Origin: TMED27 sp964350695 | Lineage (GTDB): Bacteria > Pseudomonadota > Alphaproteobacteria > Micavibrionales > Micavibrionaceae | NCBI GenBank assembly: GCA_964350695.1 | Contig: CAYGKM010000011.1 | Span: 1-64,000, forward strand | Direction of reading: 5' to 3' | Length of the DNA stretch: 64,000 bases | Shown: in pieces, positions 59,393-64,000 of the stretch | Numbering within the stretch: the stretch's first letter is position 1 | How the letters are laid out: each line of letters starts with the position of its first letter | Notes under the pieces: model-generated | The model's database searches: none | What the model was told of the DNA's origin: nothing | The model's input: the letters and a program-made list of their open reading frames with translations, nothing else | Position numbers and translations under genes: made by a program

Positions 59393-60532
59393 TCAGCCTG
59401 TTTTGGCGGGTTTGTCACGTGTTTCTTCCGCAGCGTGGACGCGCTGGCGTGAATATTCAGATGCGATAGAGCCGAGATCTTTGTCGGGTGAGCTTTGCGC
59501 TAAATCCAGAACTTCGCTGAAACGGCGGGGCACTCCTGCCTTAATATCGGTGATTGTGGCGTTTGCATCTTCTCCGACCTTGGCGACCCATATAACGCCG
59601 CCTGCATTTACGATGTAGTCAGGGCAATATAGAATGCCGAGGCGTTTCATCAGTTTGCTTTGGCTATTGCCCATTTGGTCTTGTTGCTGGTTATTGGCAG
59701 CGCCGCAGACGATTTTTACGCCCGATTCTTTTAAACGGTGAATTGTGTCGTCGCTCAGCGTGCCGCCAATTGCGTTGGGGGCGAAGATGTCTGCTTTTAC
59801 GTCATAGATATCGTCGAGGGCGACTTGTTCAACCTCAACGCCTTGCGCGCGGAGGTTTTCAAATGGCGTATCAACCATATCGCAGGCGATAATGTGCGCG
59901 CCGTTTTCATGGGCGTATTTTGCCAAATCCGCGCCGACCGCGCCGAGGCCCTGCATGGAAATTCTAAGGCCTTTGAAATCGTCTTTGCCTAGCTCACGTT
60001 TAACCGCCACTTTCATGCATTCATATACGCCCATTGCGGTGATGGGAGAGGGATCGCCGCCGACAATGCTTGGGTCTGCGCTGCTTGCGCCTTTAAGCCA
60101 GTCGGTTTTTTCGGCCATATAGTTCAAGGCTTGTTCGCTGATATTCATGTCTTCCGCGCCGAAATAGACAGGGGCGGACGCGTTGATGATATTCAGGCCT
60201 TCTGCAAGGACATCCAAAACGGCGTTGTCAGGTTTGCGTTGACCAGGGAGCGCCATGATGACGGTTTTTCCGCCGCCATGGTGAAGGCCGCCTGCGGCGT
60301 TTTTCCATGTCATGGCTTCGGACAGGCGCAGCACATCGGTGATGGCGTCTTCTTCGCTGTCATATTCCTTATACCGTATGCCGCCGAGTGCGGGGCCAAG
60401 GGCGATGTTATGAACACCGACAAAAGCCGTGATATTTTGGTCGTCGGAGACAATTTTAAAGACTTTTTCATGTCCCATATATTGCGGATTATCGGATACG
60501 AGGAGCTCGGTAACTTGAGTGCTTTGCGTCAT
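59393..60532 (-). CDS. Leucine dehydrogenase-like Glu/Leu/Phe/Val dehydrogenase
   Basis: About 379 residues from ATG 60532, which has AGG 8 bp upstream; a longer frame to 60619 adds no conserved sequence. FVGVHNIALGPALGGIRY, TWKNAAGGLHHGGGKTVIM (catalytic Lys), the partner Asp region AEDMNISEQ, and the Rossmann motif MQGLGAVGADLAKYAHENGAHII place it with leucine/phenylalanine/valine dehydrogenases. It deaminates branched-chain (or aromatic) amino acids with NAD. Length and motifs fit leucine dehydrogenase best, but substrate preference cannot be read directly. Confidence 0.9.
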   Translation of the reverse strand: MTQSTQVTELLVSDNPQYMGHEKVFKIVSDDQNITAFVGVHNIALGPALGGIRYKEYDSEEDAITDVLRLSEAMTWKNAAGGLHHGGGKTVIMALPGQRKPDNAVLDVLAEGLNIINASAPVYFGAEDMNISEQALNYMAEKTDWLKGASSADPSIVGGDPSPITAMGVYECMKVAVKRELGKDDFKGLRISMQGLGAVGADLAKYAHENGAHIIACDMVDTPFENLRAQGVEVEQVALDDIYDVKADIFAPNAIGGTLSDDTIHRLKESGVKIVCGAANNQQQDQMGNSQSKLMKRLGILYCPDYIVNAGGVIWVAKVGEDANATITDIKAGVPRRFSEVLDLAQSSPDKDLGSIASEYSRQRVHAAEETRDKPAKTG

Positions 60533-60740
60533 GATGTGCCTAAACCGTTGTTTCGAGTGGTAAAAAGCCATAAAAAACGGTTTTGCGCAAGCATTGCGGA
60601 TGGTTTTGCAAAAATTCATCTTTAAAAAGGGCCAAAATCATTTCAAATTTTATTTACTTTTTATTCAGACTTTATGTGTTATGTTAAATATATAGGGTGA
60701 TTTTATCTCCTTTAAGATTTAGACCAGTGATACAGGGACG

Positions 60741-60870
60741 TATTACAAGAGCAAAAAGACCGAAGGCAAACGGTTAGAGTAATAAGAGTAGTGTGAATAA
60801 AGAGTGCGAGCAGGGGGAGGCAAGTTCCTCGCGGCACTTATAAAAAGAGCTCGGTTCACGAGCCTTTTTT
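60741..60870 (+). ncRNA. Candidate small RNA, three hairpins and a terminator
   Basis: In the 567-bp gene-free region 60533-61099 the plus strand can form, in order: TATTAC/GTAATA (60741-60746 with 60779-60784) enclosing GACCG/CGGTT (60758-60762 with 60771-60775); GCGAG/CTCGC (60806-60810 with 60828-60832); and GCTCG/CGAGC (60849-60853 with 60859-60863) followed by CTTTTTTC. The last is a rho-independent terminator flanked by A-run/T-run pairing, so it could also work on the minus strand. No significant coding frame fits. I cannot match it to a named family. Confidence 0.45.
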
Positions 60871-60923
60871 CTTTCAGGGTTCCAAGGGTTTTATAAAGTT
60901 TACCTCTTATGTCATGCGCACTG

Positions 60924-61001
60924 GCCTGTATGAAGTTTTTGAAGGTATGCGCAATGCCCCGCATTCAGTATTTTCAGATCCGGCATACAGGCTTTTTTTT
61001 T
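60924..61001 (+). terminator. Long hairpin with nine-T tract (terminator or second small RNA 3' end)
   Basis: A 9-bp perfect stem GCCTGTATG (60924-60932) / CATACAGGC (60984-60992) encloses a smaller hairpin (AATGC-CCC-GCATT, 60953-60965) and is followed by nine T. There is no gene on the plus strand directly upstream, so it terminates an RNA transcribed from the intergenic region, possibly the same one as the preceding element. Confidence 0.6.
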
Positions 61002-61099
61002 GTCTTTATTTCCTCCTTTTATTTCCGCCTTTTTTTCCAATGCTTGTCGCGATAGAGTATAGTGGAATTTCAAGAGTCCAATTTTAGGAGAGTGTTTTC

Positions 61100-61819
61100 G
61101 TGTTCAGATTTTTATTCGTGTTTGCAGTGATGGTATTTTGCGGCTCTGGCGTCGTCCTGGCGCAAGAAGAGGTGGCGGAAGCGCCGAAACCAAACCCTGT
61201 TGTTGAGGCGGCAAAGGCCTTTACAGACGGTTTGGATGAGCCAAGTTTGCGGCATTTCAATACTATATACGGCAATTATAATATGGTGCGGGTTGTGGAA
61301 GCGGTGCGTGGCAGCATTGATTCGGCTGTGCGGGCCTGCGGGGAGGCCAATCCCGATATGAAAGAGCAGATGGATACACGCTTTGATGGGTGGGCGGCGG
61401 AAGTGAACCCCATCCTGAAGGAGGCTGATTCGAATATTGATAATTTGGTGCTGGCGCAGGATTACGCGCAGAAAAAAGATTTTGAAAAATTCTTTAAGCT
61501 GATTGATAAAACGCGTGATGAAGCAGAAAAAGAAGTGAAGAAAATTCCTGTGACATCGCCCGAGGCGTGCGGATATTTGTTGAAAAACATGGATAAAACG
61601 CAAGCGCAGATGACGGAATTGTTGCGGGCGACTTTGATAAGCTTGCCGCAGCGCATGCAAGCCCAAGACGATGATGCGCGCGCGAAAGCGATTGAGGAAG
61701 AGGCAGAAAAAGCAGAAGCAGAAAAAGCTGAGGCTGAGGCCATAGAAGCTGAGGCTGCAGAGGAAGCGGTTGAGCCGGAAGACGCACCGGAAGACGGAGA
61801 CGAGCCTTCTGAAGAATAA
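61100..61819 (+). CDS. Secreted protein with acidic Ala/Glu-rich tail, function unknown
   Basis: 239 residues from a GTG at 61100 with AGGAG upstream. The signal peptide ends VVLA-QE. The mature protein is almost entirely helical (HFNTIYGNYNMVRVVEAVRGSIDSAVRACGEANPDMKEQM, two Cys) and ends with a coiled, repeated EAEKAEAEAIEAEAAEEA tail rich in Glu/Ala. I do not recognise the family. The body (residues 25-190) looks like a globular helical bundle. A GT4 gene follows 21 bp later on the same strand, so the two may be cotranscribed. Confidence 0.78.
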   Translation: MFRFLFVFAVMVFCGSGVVLAQEEVAEAPKPNPVVEAAKAFTDGLDEPSLRHFNTIYGNYNMVRVVEAVRGSIDSAVRACGEANPDMKEQMDTRFDGWAAEVNPILKEADSNIDNLVLAQDYAQKKDFEKFFKLIDKTRDEAEKEVKKIPVTSPEACGYLLKNMDKTQAQMTELLRATLISLPQRMQAQDDDARAKAIEEEAEKAEAEKAEAEAIEAEAAEEAVEPEDAPEDGDEPSEE

Positions 61820-61840
61820 ACCTTTGTAGAGTTTAGCGGC

Positions 61841-62896
61841 ATGAGAATTCTCCACGTTATGGCAGGCGCGCCTTTTGGAGGCGCAGAGACGGCGTTTGTC
61901 GATATGTGCCTTGCCATGCATGAGGCAGGGGAACATATAGAAGTTGTCACGCGTGAAAACGCGCTCCGCGTTCCACAGCTTGAGAAAGCGGGGATCAAAG
62001 TTCATATTTTGCGGTTTGGTGGTAAAATAGATATTTTCACCCCTTTGGCGATTACAAAAATCATTAAGAATTTTAAGCCCGATATTGTTCAATGTTGGAT
62101 GAGCCGTGCGCCGGCGAAAGTGCCTTCATGGCGACCTTCTATGGGCATTCCGCGCTATTATGTAGTCTCGCGTTTAGGCAGCCCTTATAAGCTCAAATAC
62201 TTCAAATCATCTGATTATTTTGTGACGATTACGCCAGAAATTGGCGAGTATTTAATCGGAAATGGGGTTGAGAGCGGGCGTGTGCGCCATATCAATAACT
62301 TTGCGGAAGTCGAGCGCCCGACATCGGAGATGAGCCGGGCTGATTTCGATACGCCAGATGGGGCGGTTTTGTTGCTGGGCCTTGGGCGGCTGCATGATGA
62401 TAAGGCGTTTGATACGCTGATTAAGGTGGCGGCGGAGCTACCGGAAGTTTATCTGTGGATTGCGGGTGAAGGCCCGCAGCGCGGCGCGCTGGAGCGGCTT
62501 ATCGAGAAGCTCGGCGTGGGGACCCGAGTGAAGTTAATTGGCTGGCAGACCGACCGGGCGCGGCTGTTTGAGCTTGCCGATATTTGTACCTTTATCTCGC
62601 GCAATGAAGGCTTCGGGACGGTGTTTGTGCAAAGCTGGGCGCAGCGCGTGCCTGTGGTGGTCAGTGATGCTGACGGGCCGCGGCAATTCGTGAAGCATGA
62701 ACAAGACGGGATGATGGCGCCGATTGATGACGTGCAGGCGATTAAGATGTGTATACGCCGCATTATGGACGACCCTGATTTAGAAAACAGGATCGTGCAT
62801 CAGGGGTATATGCGTTATGAGCGGGAATTCACCAAAGCGGCCTGTCTTCAGGGGTATTTGCAATTTTATCACGATATCGCAGAGAGCTTTTCGTAA
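61841..62896 (+). CDS. Glycosyltransferase, GT4 family
   Basis: 351 residues, GT-B fold. The N-terminal domain starts MRILHVMAGAPFGGAETAFVDM (nucleotide-sugar glycine loop) and has PDIVQCWMSR; the C-terminal domain has LGLGRLHDDKAFDTLIKVAAELPE, LWIAGEGPQRGALERL, VKLIGWQTDRARLFELADICTFISRNEGFGTVFVQSWAQRVPVV with the EGFGTV catalytic Glu pair. This pattern resembles the lipopolysaccharide-core-type glycosyltransferases of alphaproteobacteria. The sugar and acceptor are unknown. It is the only glycosyltransferase in the window. Confidence 0.9.
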   Translation: MRILHVMAGAPFGGAETAFVDMCLAMHEAGEHIEVVTRENALRVPQLEKAGIKVHILRFGGKIDIFTPLAITKIIKNFKPDIVQCWMSRAPAKVPSWRPSMGIPRYYVVSRLGSPYKLKYFKSSDYFVTITPEIGEYLIGNGVESGRVRHINNFAEVERPTSEMSRADFDTPDGAVLLLGLGRLHDDKAFDTLIKVAAELPEVYLWIAGEGPQRGALERLIEKLGVGTRVKLIGWQTDRARLFELADICTFISRNEGFGTVFVQSWAQRVPVVVSDADGPRQFVKHEQDGMMAPIDDVQAIKMCIRRIMDDPDLENRIVHQGYMRYEREFTKAACLQGYLQFYHDIAESFS

Positions 62897-62902
62897 ATCC
62901 TG

Positions 62903-62917
62903 TTAACCTTTTGTTAA
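62903..62917. promoter_or_regulatory. CtrA-type binding site TTAA-N7-TTAA
   Basis: TTAA (62903-62906), seven bases CCTTTTG, TTAA (62914-62917), each followed by CC, is a perfect match to the CtrA consensus of alphaproteobacteria. It lies just after the GT4 gene and about 36 bp upstream of the -35 of a candidate promoter for the 63116 gene. Confidence 0.5.
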
Positions 62918-62952
62918 CCAATTGAAATCATTAGAAAAAATAGCTCAAAAGT

Positions 62953-62981
62953 TTGTATTTTGGGGTGGTTTGTGGCATAAT
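62953..62981 (+). promoter_or_regulatory. Candidate promoter of the proline-repeat protein gene
   Basis: -35 TTGTAT (62953-62958), 17-bp spacer, -10 CATAAT (62976-62981). It predicts a leader of about 125 nt before the ATG at 63116. Confidence 0.5.
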
Positions 62982-63115
62982 GATTTTAACTTAGCCGTGA
63001 TGCGTGAGTGCGCATTTAAAAAGTGATAATAAAATCAACGGCTTAAGATGGTAATAAATAGAGATTATGGCCCGTTATAAAAACAAGAATGGGGCTGAAA
63101 TAAGAGGGTATTTTC

Positions 63116-64000
63116 ATGGCATTGACGCCGGAACAACTTAATAACATTCAAGAAGCGTTGACCGCTTTGGGGGTTAACCCTGGCGGTGAAGCAACTTTGG
63201 CACCTGACGTGCAAAAAGGTGTTGAGGCTCTTATTGGTTTGATTAATGACGTTGCCGAAAAACCTGAAGATAAAATCGATTATGATGTTTCGAAAGGATA
63301 TACAGAAGAACTGCGGGACAAGCTCTCTGAGAGTTTGGGTGCTGCGCGCTCAAGTCTTAAATATCAAGCACTTAAGATATTAAATAACCCTTTAGGGCGC
63401 GCGGAACTCTCGAAAAAGTTTGAAGAGCTGGGCTTGCCAGAGCCGATTGTGGCAAACCCTAATTTATTCTTTAAGCTCATAGATAATTCAGAAGATGTTA
63501 TATCTGCTTTGGAGCAGGCAAGAGAAGATGGGATTCTTGGTGTTACTTCTTCTCCGACAGTAACACCTGCGCCTCCTCCGGCGACACCACCTGCGCCTCC
63601 TCCGGCGACACCACCTGCGCCTCCTCCGGTGACACCACCTGCGCCCCCTCCGGTGACACCACCTGCGCCCCCTCCGGTAGAGCCTGAGCCGTCTCTGGAA
63701 GAGGCGGAGAACGCTGTGGAGACTGCTTTAGGTGGTTTGACCCCGAAAATGGCAGACATACTTGGTTTAGAGCCAAGGCCCGGTTTGCTGCTAATTTTAA
63801 ACGAGCAAATTGCAAAAAAAATTCAGGAGCAGCGTGATAATGGCGTTCCTGATTTTCTCATTGAATCCGTTGCCGGTGACTTGATGGGACTTGAGCTTCC
63901 AACTGATATTGATGTTGGGGGAGATTTTGGTTGGAAGTCACAGGCAGGCCTTCAGGGTGTGATGATTGTTTTAGGGCATCCGCAAGTTCTCGACATGAAT
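63116..64000 (+). CDS. Proline-repeat protein of unknown function (partial, runs off the window)
   Basis: 295 codons from ATG 63116 (AGAGGG ribosome binding site) with no stop before the window end. There is no signal peptide or membrane segment. A helical N-terminal region (ALTPEQLNNIQEALTALGVNPGGEA, residues 1-150) is followed by a proline-rich linker of five near-identical units TPPAPPPA/V (about residues 150-188), then a second helical region (LEEAENAVETALGGLTPKMADILGLEPRP). The two regions share short LTPE/LTPK...LGL phrases, which may reflect duplicated domains. I do not recognise the family; the rigid linker suggests a scaffold or a multi-domain secreted effector without a Sec signal. 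Possible CtrA control upstream. Confidence 0.75.
   Translation, partial: MALTPEQLNNIQEALTALGVNPGGEATLAPDVQKGVEALIGLINDVAEKPEDKIDYDVSKGYTEELRDKLSESLGAARSSLKYQALKILNNPLGRAELSKKFEELGLPEPIVANPNLFFKLIDNSEDVISALEQAREDGILGVTSSPTVTPAPPPATPPAPPPATPPAPPPVTPPAPPPVTPPAPPPVEPEPSLEEAENAVETALGGLTPKMADILGLEPRPGLLLILNEQIAKKIQEQRDNGVPDFLIESVAGDLMGLELPTDIDVGGDFGWKSQAGLQGVMIVLGHPQVLDMN
63563..63679 (+). repeat. Tandem 24-bp repeats encoding TPPAPPPA/V
   Basis: One 21-bp unit (63563-63583) and four 24-bp units (63584-63607, 63608-63631, 63632-63655, 63656-63679) differ only at a few third positions and one Ala/Val codon. This is in-frame minisatellite DNA within the 63116 gene and could change copy number by slippage. 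Confidence 0.9.

Noticed and set aside
60851..60863. GGTTCACGAGCC as a possible tRNA or tmRNA T-arm
   Set aside because: The T-loop consensus is not met and no acceptor, D or anticodon arm can be drawn around it; it is better explained as a terminator hairpin.
60743..60964. Minus-strand open frame of 73 codons in the gene-free region
   Set aside because: Low-complexity composition, overlaps strong hairpins and terminators, no ribosome binding site or family resemblance.
61112..62092. Long minus-strand open frame (326 codons) across the secreted protein and GT4 genes
   Set aside because: It mirrors the plus-strand genes, has Phe/Leu/Arg-skewed composition and no motif; the plus-strand genes have signal peptide, family motifs and ribosome binding sites.
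63563..63679. Tandem repeats considered as a CRISPR array
   Set aside because: Units are contiguous with no spacers, in frame, and encode a proline-rich linker.

Overview
The window is a chromosomal segment of about 49-50% GC from a bacterium that is most likely an alphaproteobacterium. The signs are the aa3-type cytochrome oxidase cluster with Cox11, SURF1, DUF983 and a tiny CoxF-like protein, an IalB-family secreted protein, a DUF1674/SDHAF4 protein, a ChrR/ECF sigma pair, a 180-kDa-class NAD-glutamate dehydrogenase, a eukaryote-like NADP isocitrate dehydrogenase, an RNase E with an insertion in its S1 domain, and one perfect CtrA-type TTAA-N7-TTAA site. The small secreted DUF1566/LamG proteins and the pilin-like protein resemble what I recall from Micavibrio-like lineages, but that placement is inference. 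I found no rRNA, tRNA, insertion sequence, prophage or CRISPR array.

Layout. 1-6131: 3'-truncated PAS histidine kinase, secreted thioredoxin-like protein, DsbD/ScsB-type reductase, acetoacetyl-CoA synthetase. 6362-11919: aminotransferase, SpoU-type RNA methyltransferase, ECF sigma factor with ChrR-like anti-sigma factor, IalB-like protein, M23 peptidase. 11924-20967 (minus strand): cytochrome c oxidase operon ctaC-ctaD-(three secreted proteins)-ctaB-coxF-like-small secreted protein-ctaG-ctaE-DUF983-SURF1. The secreted cassette and a strong terminator after ctaD split the usual ctaCDBGE order. 21091-28367: rsmE, ubiA, NAD-GDH, SRAP peptidase. 28345-31675: a compact System II cytochrome c maturation operon (ResB-CcsA-TlpA-like) with start/stop overlaps. 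31736-31829: SRP RNA (ffs) with a good promoter, divergent from dnaX-ybaB-xth.

34790-45394: DUF1223 and SDHAF4-like genes, chorismate mutase-rsmB, an unrecognised gene, rpe, heparinase II/III, an EAL phosphodiesterase, then radA-cvpA-purF. 45398-50429 (minus): mscS, der, bamB, a TPR membrane protein and a second thioredoxin-like protein. 50468-54936: small unknown, icd, L,D-transpeptidase, small lipoprotein, AMIN/amidase. 55014-60532: sirtuin, rne with a structured leader, pilin-like protein, leucine-dehydrogenase-like enzyme. 60533-61099 is the longest gene-free stretch and carries two RNA-like structured elements. 61100-64000: secreted acidic-tailed protein, GT4 glycosyltransferase, and the start of a proline-repeat protein behind a CtrA-type site.

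Functionally the window combines aerobic respiration (oxidase, heme O synthesis, copper insertion, cytochrome c maturation, thiol redox), amino-acid catabolism (NAD-GDH, LeuDH-like, aminotransferase, acetoacetyl-CoA synthetase), envelope remodelling (M23 peptidase, L,D-transpeptidase, amidase, BamB) and housekeeping (dnaX, radA, der, rne, rsmB/E). Several genes are too short for routine calling or have upstream extensions that are antisense artefacts; chosen starts are explained in the entries.
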